From positions 1 through 40,115 of the forward strand of contig RFGR01000115.1 in NCBI GenBank assembly GCA_003696625.1: 40,115 nt of DNA, written 5' to 3'. The position numbers were made by a program, and so were the translations under genes. Below are positions 1-7,858 of this stretch, one piece after another; position 1 is the first letter of the stretch, and each line of letters opens with the position of its first letter. The notes under the pieces were generated by a model that saw nothing but the letters and a program-made list of their open reading frames with translations, was not told where the DNA came from and did no database searches. This DNA comes from Planctomycetota bacterium (lineage in GTDB: Bacteria > Planctomycetota > UBA1135).

Positions 1-8
1 ATCGCCGC

Positions 9-984
9 GTGCGGCAGATCCGGCTCGATCCGTTCTCCGGCGTCGCCGGCGACATGCTCGTCGCGGGCCTGATCGACCCGGGCGCGGGCGACGGCCGAGG
101 CCGCCTTCCGCTGCTTGGCCGAGGCCGAGGCCGAGGCCCACGGGGTCGCGCCGGAGGATGTCCACTTCCACGAGGTCGGGGCGCTCGACGCGCTGGCCGA
201 CGTCGCCGGCGCCTGCGCCTTGCTGGACGCCCTGGAGCCGGAGCGGGTATGGACCGGGCCGGTGGCGGTCGGCAGCGGCAGGGTCGCCACCGAGCACGGC
301 CCGATGCCGGTGCCGGCGCCGGCCACCCTGCGGCTGCTGCGGGGCCTGCCGGTGGGCGGCCGGGACCTGGTCGGCGAGCGGACCACCCCGACCGGGGCCG
401 CCCTACTCCGGGCCTGGGAGGCGCGCGCCGGAGGCCCGCCCGCGGCGGTGCCGCTGGCCGTCGGCCACGGCGCCGGCGCCGCCGATCCCGCCGACCTGCC
501 GAATTTGCTGCGGGTCGTCGTCGAGGAGGCCGAGGGGCCGCCGGAGGAAGTCCGCGAACTCCGGGTCCGGGTCGACGACCGGAGCGGCGAGGAGGTCGGC
601 GCCGCCCTCGGCGCCTTCCTGGCCGTCGGCGCCCTGGACGCCTGGGTGGTGCCGGTGGTCGGCAAGAAGGGCAGGCCGGCCTGGGAGGTCGTCGTCCTGG
701 CCGGCGAGGAGGCCCGGCCGGCGCTGGAGGAGGCGATCTTCCGCCATCTCGGCACCCTCGGCCTGCGGGTGGCGCCGGTCGGCCGGGTGCGGCGTCCGCG
801 CCGGGTCGTCGAGCACTCGGGGCCGCTCGGCCCCTTGCCTTGGAAGGAGCGCCTCGGGCAGGAGGGACCGGACTCCCGCAAGCCGGAGTTCGAGGCTCTG
901 CGTGCCCGTGCGGCCGAACTCGGCTTGACCCCGCGCGAGGCGGCCGAGATCCTGGCCGCCCAAGATCGCCCCGAAGGGAGATGA
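9..984 (+). pseudogene. larC: LarC nickel-insertion protein, disrupted near its N-terminus
   Basis: LarC inserts nickel into the pincer cofactor of lactate racemase and related enzymes. A GTG start at 9 opens a typical N-terminus (LDPFSGVAGDML, then LID) in one frame, which runs out of homology at about base 86. The family continues only in the next frame, from about base 88, with AEAAFRCLAEAEAEAHG, then VHFHEVGALD and a normal C-terminal half (SRKPEFEALR) to the TGA at 982-984. In intact LarC roughly 70-80 residues, including the His-rich stretch, lie between these parts, so about 200 bases are missing and the frame changes. The stop overlaps the gluQ start (ATGA). The closeness to the window edge means an assembly error is as likely as a real mutation. 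The C-terminal part alone could be made from an internal start. Confidence 0.75.
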
Positions 985-1916
985 TCCGTCGCGGCCGGCT
1001 GGCGCCGAGCCCGACCGGGGTGCTCCACCTCGGCAACGCCCGCAGTTTCCTGCTCGCCTGGCTCGACGCCCGCGCCCGCGGCGGACGGGTCCTGCTCCGG
1101 ATCGAGGACCTTGACGGGCCGCGGGTGAAGCCGGGCGCGGCCGAGGCCGCGATCGCCGACCTGGAGTGGCTCGGGCTCGACTGGGACGAGGGCCCCGTCT
1201 TCCAGAAGCCCCGGCTCGGTCGCTACGCCGAGGTCCTGGCCGACCTGGCCGCCCGCGGCCTCGCCTACCCGTGCACCTGCAGCCGCCGAGACGTCCTCCG
1301 GGCGGCCAGCGCACCGCACCCTGGGGAGGAGGGGCCGATCTATCCGGGCACCTGCCGCGGCCGCTGGCGGAGCGCCGAAGAGGCTCGCGCCGCCACCGGC
1401 CGCGAACCGAGCTGGCGCTTCGCGGTGCCGGCGGGCCGGACGGTCACGATCCGGGACCGGGTCGCGGGCGAGCGGCGCTGGCGGGTGGCCGAGGAACTCG
1501 GCGACTTCGTCATCGCCCGGAGCAACGGCGAGCCCGCCTACCAGCTCGCGGTCGTCGTCGACGACCGCGACCAGGGCGTGACCGACGTCGTCCGGGGGGA
1601 CGACCTGCTGCCCTCCGCCGCCCGGCAGACCCTCCTCTGGGAGGCCCTCGGCGCCCGGCCCCCGGCCTGGGCCCACCTGCCGTTGGTGGTCGGACCGGAC
1701 GGCCGGCGGTTGGCCAAGCGCCACGGCGACACCACCCTGGCCCGCTTCCGCGCCGACGGGGTCGCCCCGGAGGAACTCTGCGGCTGGCTCGCGGCCTGGT
1801 CCGGCCTGCGGCCGCCCGGCGCCCGCTGCCGGCCGGCCGAGCTGATCGAGGGCTTCAATACAGCAGCGGTACCGCGAGAACCCGTGGTCTGGGCCGGAGT
1901 CGGGCCAGCGCGCTGA
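981..1916 (+). CDS. gluQ: Glutamyl-Q tRNA(Asp) synthetase
   Basis: This protein activates glutamate and attaches it to queuosine at the wobble position of tRNA-Asp. The 311 residues match the stand-alone catalytic domain of glutamyl-tRNA synthetase, without an anticodon-binding domain. Visible are the APSPTGVLHLGN start with the HIGH-like HLGN at residues 16-19, RIEDLDGPR, the zinc-site cysteines in PCTCSR and PGTCRGR, the DDLL and Q region, a KMSKS equivalent LAKRHGD, and the characteristic ending PREPVVW. The ATG overlaps the larC stop as ATGA, so translation is probably coupled. An in-frame extension back to base 9 belongs to larC. The last 62 bases overlap the end of the convergent toroid gene. 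Confidence 0.93.
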   Translation: MIRRGRLAPSPTGVLHLGNARSFLLAWLDARARGGRVLLRIEDLDGPRVKPGAAEAAIADLEWLGLDWDEGPVFQKPRLGRYAEVLADLAARGLAYPCTCSRRDVLRAASAPHPGEEGPIYPGTCRGRWRSAEEARAATGREPSWRFAVPAGRTVTIRDRVAGERRWRVAEELGDFVIARSNGEPAYQLAVVVDDRDQGVTDVVRGDDLLPSAARQTLLWEALGARPPAWAHLPLVVGPDGRRLAKRHGDTTLARFRADGVAPEELCGWLAAWSGLRPPGARCRPAELIEGFNTAAVPREPVVWAGVGPAR

Positions 1917-3039
1917 GGGCGAAGGCGACCCCGTAGGGGCGCCCGAAAGAGTTCATCGCGAAGTCGAACATCGAACCGTCGGCCTCCTGCACCTTGAGCA
2001 GGTGGCGGGCGACCTTCGGGCCGAACTCGGCCCTCGCCTCCGGCCCGAGCGCCTCGACCACCCCGGCGGCGTAAAAGTGGCCGAAAAAGTAGAAATAGCC
2101 GGAGTTGAAGTACCAGGCCTCGTGCGGGATCGGTCGCTGGTAGGCGAGATCCAGGAAGCGGTGCTCGGCCAGGAACAGGCGCAGCCCGCGCACGAGTTCC
2201 TCCCGCGGCAGGCCGGCACCGATGCCGGCCCGGCCGGCCCGCCAGAGGGCCAGGTTGCCGACCTGGATCCGCGACAGCGAACCGCGCACCTGGTCGATGT
2301 CGAGGGCGCCGTCGACCGCCGGCAGCGGGCCGTCGGAGTAGGCGTAGGCGCCGTTCGGCAGCCGGCAGTGCTCGAGGCAGGCGACCGCCCGGGCGAGGCG
2401 GTCCTCTTCGACCGGCCACCCCAACTCGCGGGCGTCGAGCAGGCCGAGGACGACGACGGCGGTCACGAAGGAGGTGGTCCAGTAGGGGCGCCGGGCCAGG
2501 GTCTCGTCCGCGTAGTAGGCCCAGCCGCCGAGGGGCGTCTGGTAGGCTGCGAGGCGCTCGAGGAGGAACCGGCCGACGGTTTCGACCTCGGAGCGCAGGT
2601 CACGGGCGTCGGGGTGGTCCAGCCAGGGATGGCGGGCGGAGCGGGTCAGCGCCGCCAGGCCGTAGGCCCAGGCCCAGACGACGTCGGTGTCCCAGTCGCT
2701 CGGCCGGCGAAGCTCCGGCAGCCGCCGGCAGAGGAAGCGAAGGCCGCGGGTCCAGGCCCGGCGACAGGCCTCTCGGGGCGGGTCCGGCCCGGCCTCGGCC
2801 GAGTCGGCCAGGGCGATCACGGCCAGGCCGGTGACCGCGGCCTGCCAGCTCCGATGGGTCTCGAGGTTGCTCCAAGCATCGTCGTAGGGGCCCGGATTCC
2901 GCCAGTGGCCCCAGGCGCCGTCCTCCTCCTGGTGGGCGAGCAGCCAAGATCGCGCCTGTTCCAAGCCGGCCAGGATGGGGTCCGGGCCGGGCGCCGGCGC
3001 CGGCGCCTGGGCCAGGGCAAGGGTCAGGAGCGCGATCAC
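1855..3039 (-). CDS. Secreted terpenoid-cyclase/prenyltransferase-fold (alpha-toroid) protein
   Basis: This 394-residue protein has a short N-terminal signal (MIALLTLALAQA) and several repeats of the alpha/alpha-toroid type seen in squalene cyclases and protein prenyltransferases: EEDGAWG near residue 40, PLGGWAYY, RLPNGAYAYS and VQEADGSMFDF near the C-terminus. No cyclase DxDD motif or zinc site of prenyltransferases was recognised, so a binding or scaffold role is as likely as an enzymatic one. The GTG start at 3039 overlaps the stop of the upstream lipoprotein gene (GTGA), which points to translational coupling and joint function at the envelope. Its 3' end overlaps the end of gluQ by 62 bases in the convergent direction. 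The true substrate is unknown. Confidence 0.8.
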   Translation of the reverse strand: MIALLTLALAQAPAPAPGPDPILAGLEQARSWLLAHQEEDGAWGHWRNPGPYDDAWSNLETHRSWQAAVTGLAVIALADSAEAGPDPPREACRRAWTRGLRFLCRRLPELRRPSDWDTDVVWAWAYGLAALTRSARHPWLDHPDARDLRSEVETVGRFLLERLAAYQTPLGGWAYYADETLARRPYWTTSFVTAVVVLGLLDARELGWPVEEDRLARAVACLEHCRLPNGAYAYSDGPLPAVDGALDIDQVRGSLSRIQVGNLALWRAGRAGIGAGLPREELVRGLRLFLAEHRFLDLAYQRPIPHEAWYFNSGYFYFFGHFYAAGVVEALGPEARAEFGPKVARHLLKVQEADGSMFDFAMNSFGRPYGVAFALSALARLRPRPRVLAVPLLY

Positions 3040-3701
3040 CTCCCTCGGGCGGCCGCGGATTCCTCCTCCGCCTCCTCGTCAGCCGCGGTCTCGTCCTCGT
3101 CGCCGGCCTCCCGCAGGGCCCGCTCGGCCTCCTCGACCTCGTTTCGGCCTTCCAGCTCAGCCAGTCGCAGCCTCATGCGGGCGGCGCGGAGAGCGGCCTC
3201 CGCATCCGACCGGGCGGCGGCGAGTTCGGCCTCCTCGCCGGGAAGCTCGTGCTCCCGGAGTGCCGCCAGACCGGCCCGGGCCAGCTCCAGCGCCTGGCGG
3301 CTCCGCTCGAGCCGTCGCTCGGCCCGGCGCAGGACGATGTCCTCGGTTCCCTTGGCGAGTTCGTCCTGGCCGAACATCTGCCGGAGCTGGGCGAGTTCTT
3401 CTTCCTGCTCGGCGACCTGGTCGGCGGCCTCGGCGACCTCGAGCTCGGCTTCCGCGATCCGGCGGGGGCGGTCGTGGTCCCGAAACCAGTCCAGATCCCG
3501 CTTCGCCTGCTCGAGTTCCCGCTCAGCCTGCTCGACCTCGGTCCGGGCCTCGGCGACGGCGAGCCGGGCCCGGAGCCGGGCCAGATCCCGTTCGCGTTCC
3601 AGCCGGGGCCGATCCGCCTCGGCCGCCGCCAGATCCTCTTCGCCGCCGGTCGCGGCGCAGGCGAAGGAGAGGAAGGGGAGGAGAAGGAGGTAGGGCCGCA
3701 T
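3036..3701 (-). CDS. Coiled-coil lipoprotein of unknown function
   Basis: This 221-residue protein has a signal peptide ending in a lipobox-like LSFAC (Cys at residue 15). The rest is almost wholly charged heptad sequence rich in Glu, Arg, Ala and Leu, in two or more long helices separated near DWFRDHDRP and MFGQDELAKG, which looks like an alpha-hairpin. The C-terminus is acidic. No enzymatic motif is seen. It is the first gene of a two-gene leftward unit with the toroid protein. A -10-like TAGAAC with a TGG extension ends 6 bases before the ATG, which suggests a leaderless mRNA. The alternating high-charge sequence could produce chance similarity to many coiled-coil families, so none is named. 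Confidence 0.8.
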   Translation of the reverse strand: MRPYLLLLPFLSFACAATGGEEDLAAAEADRPRLERERDLARLRARLAVAEARTEVEQAERELEQAKRDLDWFRDHDRPRRIAEAELEVAEAADQVAEQEEELAQLRQMFGQDELAKGTEDIVLRRAERRLERSRQALELARAGLAALREHELPGEEAELAAARSDAEAALRAARMRLRLAELEGRNEVEEAERALREAGDEDETAADEEAEEESAAARGR

Positions 3702-3707
3702 GGCCTG

Positions 3708-3716
3708 GTTCTACCA
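3708..3716 (-). promoter_or_regulatory. Extended -10 promoter element for the coiled-coil lipoprotein gene
   Basis: On the minus strand the sequence reads TGG-TAGAAC, an extended -10 form, and ends 6 bases before the ATG at 3701. That spacing would put the transcript start at or next to the start codon. No clear -35 is visible. Confidence 0.5.
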
Positions 3717-3732
3717 CCGCCCGGAAGCGGAA

Positions 3733-3765
3733 GGCAGCCCTGCGGCCGGGGGCCGCAGGGCTGCC
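3733..3765. terminator. Perfect 15-bp GC hairpin between two leftward genes
   Basis: GGCAGCCCTGCGGCC at 3733-3747 is the exact reverse complement of 3751-3765, leaving a 3-base loop. It lies 34 bases past the stop of the small lipoprotein gene (3800-3991) and upstream of the start at 3701. There is no U-tract, only TTCCGCTT on the minus strand. It probably ends the small lipoprotein transcript. Confidence 0.65.
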
Positions 3766-3799
3766 GGGCCGCCGGAAGGCGGCCGAGACGACCGGAGGC

Positions 3800-3991
3800 T
3801 CAGTCCAGGTACGGGTCGTTCGGGTCGTGGTTCAGGAAGTACTTCGAGAAGGTGTCGTAGACGTGGTTGGCGTCCCGCACGATGACCTGGCCCTTTTGGC
3901 TCAGGTCGTCGCCGATGTTCCGGGTGCAGGACGAGAAGCCCACGGCCAGCAGAGCCACGGCCAGGACGGTGGTCAGGCGGAGTCGCTTCAT
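3800..3991 (-). CDS. Small lipoprotein, 63 residues
   Basis: This small protein has a basic start (MKRLRL), a hydrophobic stretch and a lipobox-like GFSSC with Cys at residue 22, so it is probably exported and lipid-anchored. The mature part is about 40 residues, polar and rich in Asp and Asn, ending DPNDPYLD. No family is recognised. Support that the gene is real comes from a good promoter upstream (TTGACG, 17 bases, TACGCT at 4060-4088), a perfect hairpin just after the stop, and natural amino-acid content with lysine and phenylalanine, unlike the arginine/proline-rich shadow frames. It is divergent from hisS. Confidence 0.7.
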   Translation of the reverse strand: MKRLRLTTVLAVALLAVGFSSCTRNIGDDLSQKGQVIVRDANHVYDTFSKYFLNHDPNDPYLD

Positions 3992-4059
3992 CGGTAAGGG
4001 ACGGTCGACGGGGGGCGGTCGGGAAGAGCCTCCGGCCGAGGCCGGACGGCAGGGGGAAG

Positions 4060-4088
4060 AGCGTAGGGGCCGGGGGCGGCCCCGTCAA
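4060..4088 (-). promoter_or_regulatory. Sigma-70-type promoter for the 63-residue lipoprotein
   Basis: On the minus strand, TTGACG at 4088-4083 is followed by a 17-base spacer and TACGCT at 4065-4060. This is the closest match to a full -35/-10 pair in the window. It predicts a leader of about 60 bases before the ATG at 3991. Confidence 0.55.
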
Positions 4089-4125
4089 CGGTCCGGCGGG
4101 CGCCGGCCGAGGCCGGCCGCCGGGG

Positions 4126-4131
4126 TATCCT
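4126..4131 (+). promoter_or_regulatory. -10-like element for hisS-nadD
   Basis: TATCCT ends 11 bases before the hisS ATG at 4143 in otherwise pure GC surroundings. No Shine-Dalgarno sequence lies between. The predicted leader is only a few bases. Confidence 0.4.
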
Positions 4132-4142
4132 GCCGCGGCGCC

Positions 4143-5450
4143 ATGGCCAGGGAAGCCCATCGAGCCCCGCGGGGGACCCGCGACCTGCTGCCGGAGGACC
4201 TGATCCTGATCCGGCACCTGGAACGGACCGCCCACCGGGTGGCCCGCTCCGCGCGGTACAGCGAGATACGCCCGCCCCTGATCGAGGAAACGCGACTTTT
4301 CGCCCGTTCCCTCGGCGAGACCAGCGACGTGGTCGAGAAGGAGATGTTCACCGTGCCCGGCCGGGGCGGTTCGGACAGTTCCTACACCCTGCGACCGGAG
4401 GGCACGGCCGGCGCCGCCCGGGCCTACGTCCAGGGCGGCTTCCCGATCCGGGCCCCGTTCCAGAAGTGGTACTACCTCGGGCCGATGTTCCGCTACGAGC
4501 GGCCGCAGAAGGGCCGGGAGCGCCAGTTCACCCAGTTCGGGGTCGAGGCCTTCGGCAGCCGCGATCCCCGCCTGGACGCGGAGGTCGTCGATCTGGCGGT
4601 CCGTTTCTTCGAGGCCCTCGGTTTCGGCTCCGAGCTTCAGGTCCGGGTGAACACGATGGGGGACGAGGAGGACCGCGGCCGCTGGCGCGAGGCCTTGCGC
4701 GCCTTCTTCGCCCCGACCCTCGGCGAGCGCTGCGACGACTGCCGGGCCCGCTTCGAGCGGAACGTCTTCCGCCTCCTGGACTGCAAAGTGGCCGGCTGCC
4801 GGGAGCGGAACCAGGGCGCTCCGGAGCTGCTCGGGCTGCTCGGGTCGGACTCGGCCGCCCACCATCGGGCCTTCCTGTCCGCCCTGCGGGCGCTCGGCCG
4901 TGAGCCGATCGAGGATCCGGGGATCGTCCGCGGCCTGGACTACTACACCCGGACGATCTTCGAGATTCACTACCCGCCCCTCGGCTCCCGCTCCGCCCTT
5001 TGCGGCGGCGGCCGCTACGACGGCCTGATCGAGGAGGTCGGCGGTCCGCCGACGCCGGCGGTCGGCTTCGCGATCGGCTTCAGTGCCACCGAACTGGCGC
5101 TGGGGGAACTCGGTTTGCCGCCGGCGGCGGACCTCGCCGATCTGCGCGCCGAACTCGGCGCCGAGGTCTACTGCGTCGCGATCACCGACCAGGAGCGGGA
5201 GGAGACCCTCGCCCTCGCCGGCGAGCTGCGACGGGCCGGGCTGACCGGGGTGGAACTCGACTTCCGCGGCAAGTCGGCCAAGGCCCAGTTCAAGGAGGCC
5301 GGCCGGCTCGGGGCCCGGTTCGCCCTCGTCCTCGGCCCGGAGGAGCGGGCCGAGGGCGTGGTCGTCTTGCGCGACATGGCCGAGCGGCGGGAGGAACGGA
5401 TCCCGCGCGCCGAGGCGGCGGCCGCGCTCGCCGCCCGCCTCGGGCGATGA
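4143..5450 (+). CDS. hisS: Histidyl-tRNA synthetase
   Basis: Class II synthetase that charges tRNA-His, with 435 residues, normal for the family. It starts APRGTRDLLPED. Motif 2 is MFRYERPQKGRERQF, followed by QFGVEAFG. The histidine-specific RGLDYYTRTIFE and the glycine-rich CGGGRYDGL motif follow, then motif 3 with GFAIGFSATEL. A C-terminal anticodon-binding domain begins near VYCVAIT and includes the ELDFRGKSAKAQFKEA segment. The ATG at 4143 is preceded by a -10-like TATCCT and no Shine-Dalgarno sequence. The stop overlaps the nadD start (ATGA), so the two form an operon. Confidence 0.97.
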   Translation: MAREAHRAPRGTRDLLPEDLILIRHLERTAHRVARSARYSEIRPPLIEETRLFARSLGETSDVVEKEMFTVPGRGGSDSSYTLRPEGTAGAARAYVQGGFPIRAPFQKWYYLGPMFRYERPQKGRERQFTQFGVEAFGSRDPRLDAEVVDLAVRFFEALGFGSELQVRVNTMGDEEDRGRWREALRAFFAPTLGERCDDCRARFERNVFRLLDCKVAGCRERNQGAPELLGLLGSDSAAHHRAFLSALRALGREPIEDPGIVRGLDYYTRTIFEIHYPPLGSRSALCGGGRYDGLIEEVGGPPTPAVGFAIGFSATELALGELGLPPAADLADLRAELGAEVYCVAITDQEREETLALAGELRRAGLTGVELDFRGKSAKAQFKEAGRLGARFALVLGPEERAEGVVVLRDMAERREERIPRAEAAAALAARLGR

Positions 5451-6016
5451 AGATCGCCGTCTTCGGCGGCAGTTTCGATCCGATCCACCGCGGTCATCTC
5501 GCGGTCGCCGACGCCGTCCAGGACCGGCTTCGGCCCGACTTGTTGCTCTGGGTGCCCGCCCGGGCGGCCCCGCACAAGCCCGGCCGGTGCCCGGCGCCGG
5601 CCGCCGATCGGGCCGCCTTGATCGAGGCCGTCCTGGCCGGGCGGCCGGGCGAGCGACTCTGCCGGCTCGAACTCGAGCGGGAGCCACCCTCCTACACCGT
5701 CGACACCCTGGAGGAACTCGCCCGCCTTCACCCGGGCGCCGAGTTCCTGCTGGTCCTCGGCGGCGACTCGCAGGAGCACTGGCCGAACTGGCGCCGACGC
5801 GAGCGGATCCTCGAACTGGCGACCCCCGTCTGGTTTCCGCGCCCGGGCTGGGAACGGCTCCGGCCGGGCGTCCCAGGCCGAATGCTGGCGATGGAGCTGG
5901 TCCCGATCTCCTCCAGTCGGATCCGGGCGGCGCTGGCCCGCGGCGAGGACTGCAGCCGCTGGTTGCCGCCGGCGGTGGCGGCCGAGATCGCCGCCCGGGG
6001 TCTCTACCGGGCCTGA
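5447..6016 (+). CDS. nadD: Nicotinate-nucleotide adenylyltransferase
   Basis: Transfers AMP from ATP to nicotinate mononucleotide, making deamido-NAD in NAD synthesis. The 189 residues fit the family. The nucleotidyltransferase signature GGSFDPIHRGHL is at residues 7-18, APHKPG is the substrate loop, and ISSSRIRAAL near residue 165 is the ATP-binding C-terminal motif. The middle YTVDTLEEL and LGGDSQEHWPNW segments are also typical. The start overlaps the hisS stop by ATGA, and only 10 bases separate its end from the convergent prolyl isomerase gene. Confidence 0.95.
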   Translation: MKIAVFGGSFDPIHRGHLAVADAVQDRLRPDLLLWVPARAAPHKPGRCPAPAADRAALIEAVLAGRPGERLCRLELEREPPSYTVDTLEELARLHPGAEFLLVLGGDSQEHWPNWRRRERILELATPVWFPRPGWERLRPGVPGRMLAMELVPISSSRIRAALARGEDCSRWLPPAVAAEIAARGLYRA

Positions 6017-6026
6017 CCGCCGCCCG

Positions 6027-6962
6027 CTACCAGAGCTGGACCTCGGCCTTGCCGCGGAGGGCCTGGACCAAGGCGTTCCGCTCCTGCCAGTCCGGTTCGG
6101 CGGCCAGGATTCGCTCGATCAGCTCGGCGCGGACGGCTTCGAGGTCCGTGACGGTCCGTTCGAGGAGCTGGACGACGTGGAAGCCGGCGCCGGTCTCGAT
6201 CACCTCCGAGATCTCGCCCGGCTGGAGGGCGTCGATCGCCTGCTTGAAGGTCGGGCCGTAGAGGCGGCCGTTGTAGTTGCGCAGCTCCCCGCCCTGGTCG
6301 CGGGTGACCCGGTCGTGGGACAGGGCCGCGGCGACGGCGGCGAAGTCCTCCCCGGCGCGCAGCCGCTCCAGGGCCCGCTCGGCCTGGGCGCGGGCCGCGG
6401 CGCGCAGTTCCTCGAGGTCGATCTGATCGGGCTTGACGCCGGCCCGCAGGCGCTCGGCGCGGAGCACGTTCGGCATGACCAGGACGTGCCGGACCCGGAC
6501 CCGGACCCCGCCCGGCCCGTACTCGCGCTCGAACTCCTGCCGCAGGCGCTGGTCGGTCACCACCCGGGTGGCGCGGACGAGCTGATCGGTCAGGTACTCC
6601 CGGCGCAGCTCCTGGCGGAGCAATCGGCGGTACATCTCGACGCTCTTGCCCTCGCGGGCGAGGCGTTCCTCGAAACCGCCGGGCGGGGCCGCCTCGCGCT
6701 CGGTTCGCTCGCGTTCGGCGACCATCTCCTCCAGCTGGTCGGCCGGTAGCTCGATGCCGTAGCGCCGGGCTTCGCGCTCGACCAGCAAACCGGCGAGGTA
6801 CTCCTCGAGCGGCCGCTTGCCCATCCGCAGGTAGAGGAAGTCGAGGTAGTCCCGGAGCGGGATCTCCTCGCCGTCGAGGCGGGCGACGACGCCCGCCGGG
6901 AGCGGTTCGGCGGCGGGTTCCTGGGCCGGGCAGAGGGCGAGACAGAGGAGGAAGGCGGACAT
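6027..6962 (-). CDS. Secreted parvulin-type peptidyl-prolyl cis-trans isomerase
   Basis: This 311-residue protein has a signal peptide (MSAFLLCLALCPAQ) and an N-terminal chaperone-like helical region of SurA/PrsA type (residues about 30-160). A parvulin domain follows, from VRHVLVMP to FHVVQLLE, with SHDRVTRDQGGEL and the LQPGEISEVIET segment. It probably helps fold exported or outer-membrane proteins. A longer reading back to base 7109 adds an Arg/Pro/Gly-rich leader with no family match, so the ATG at 6962 that begins the signal peptide was chosen. It is divergent from the metallophosphoesterase gene. Confidence 0.88.
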   Translation of the reverse strand: MSAFLLCLALCPAQEPAAEPLPAGVVARLDGEEIPLRDYLDFLYLRMGKRPLEEYLAGLLVEREARRYGIELPADQLEEMVAERERTEREAAPPGGFEERLAREGKSVEMYRRLLRQELRREYLTDQLVRATRVVTDQRLRQEFEREYGPGGVRVRVRHVLVMPNVLRAERLRAGVKPDQIDLEELRAAARAQAERALERLRAGEDFAAVAAALSHDRVTRDQGGELRNYNGRLYGPTFKQAIDALQPGEISEVIETGAGFHVVQLLERTVTDLEAVRAELIERILAAEPDWQERNALVQALRGKAEVQLW

Positions 6963-7077
6963 GGTCGGCAGGGAGCGGGCCGGGCGCTTGCCCGGAGCCG
7001 GGGCGGGGCGGAAGATACCCCGCTCCCCCCGGCCGGAAAAGCCCTCCGAGCCGGCCTCCGCCGTCCCGCCGCCCGCC

Positions 7078-7851
7078 TTGCTCGCCCTCGTCTCGGACCT
7101 CCACGCCAACCTCGAGGCGGTCGACGCCGCCTGGGCCGACCTCGACGCCGCCGGCGTCCCGGAGGTTCTCTGCCTGGGCGACGTGATCGGCTACGGCGCC
7201 TCGCCGCGGGAGGTGATCGAGCGGGTCCGCCAGCGCTGCGCGGTCTGCCTGCTCGGCAACCACGACGCCGCCCTTCTCGACGACCGGGAAGCGCTCGGCT
7301 TCAACGAACGGGCGCTGCAGGCGATCGACTTCAGCCGCCGCGCCCTCGACCCGGAACAGGAGTCGAACTGGCCGCTGTGGGACTGGCTCGGCGGGCTGGT
7401 GCCGGCGATGGCGGTGGACCCGGGCGCCGGCGGCGAGGAGATCTCGCTCGTCCACGCCAGCCCGCGCAGCCCCCTGATGGAATACCTGCTGCCGAACGCC
7501 GGCAGCCGCGCCGACCGGCTGGCGGCCAACTTCGCCGCCGCCGACCACCGGCTGACCTTCTTCGGCCACACCCACCATCCGGGCTGGTTCGCGGAAGGCG
7601 ATCCGGAGTTCCATCGGGCGGAAGGGGACGGCGCCGAACTCGTCCTCGAGCCGGACCGACGCTACCTGATCAACGTCGGCTCGGTCGGCCAGCCCCGCGA
7701 CGGCGATCCTCGGCTCGCTTTCGCCCTCTACGACGGCGGCACCGTCCGCTGGCGCCGCCTGGCCTACGACAACGAGGCGGCGCGGCGGCGCATTCTGGCC
7801 GCGGCCGATCTGCCCGACAGCCTCGGCGACCGCCTCCTGGCCGGTCGTTGA
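7078..7851 (+). CDS. Calcineurin-like metallophosphoesterase (YfcE/MJ0936-like)
   Basis: Small cytoplasmic two-metal phosphoesterase of unknown substrate. It begins LLALVSDLHANLEAV (metal-binding D-x-H), continues with LCLGDVIGYGASP, LLGNHD, VHASPRS and FGHTHHPGWF, and has the typical INVGSVGQPRDGDPR near the end, so all metal ligands are present. The frame stays open to an ATG at 6961, but that N-terminus is low-complexity and overlaps the divergent gene start, so the TTG at 7078, exactly at the family start, is preferred. Length from there is 257 residues. Seven bases separate it from yidC. Confidence 0.88.
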   Translation: MLALVSDLHANLEAVDAAWADLDAAGVPEVLCLGDVIGYGASPREVIERVRQRCAVCLLGNHDAALLDDREALGFNERALQAIDFSRRALDPEQESNWPLWDWLGGLVPAMAVDPGAGGEEISLVHASPRSPLMEYLLPNAGSRADRLAANFAAADHRLTFFGHTHHPGWFAEGDPEFHRAEGDGAELVLEPDRRYLINVGSVGQPRDGDPRLAFALYDGGTVRWRRLAYDNEAARRRILAAADLPDSLGDRLLAGR

Positions 7852-7858
7852 CCCTGCG

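Noticed and set aside
9-1916. Single 635-residue reading that joins larC and gluQ
   Set aside because: Only its first 25 or so residues match LarC. The middle is an Arg/Gly/Pro-rich shadow of the true LarC frame, and GluQ has its own ATG at 981.
2002-3693. Long plus-strand reading opposite the toroid and coiled-coil genes
   Set aside because: Serine/alanine/arginine-rich shadow with no recognisable motif. The minus strand has signal peptides and fold motifs.
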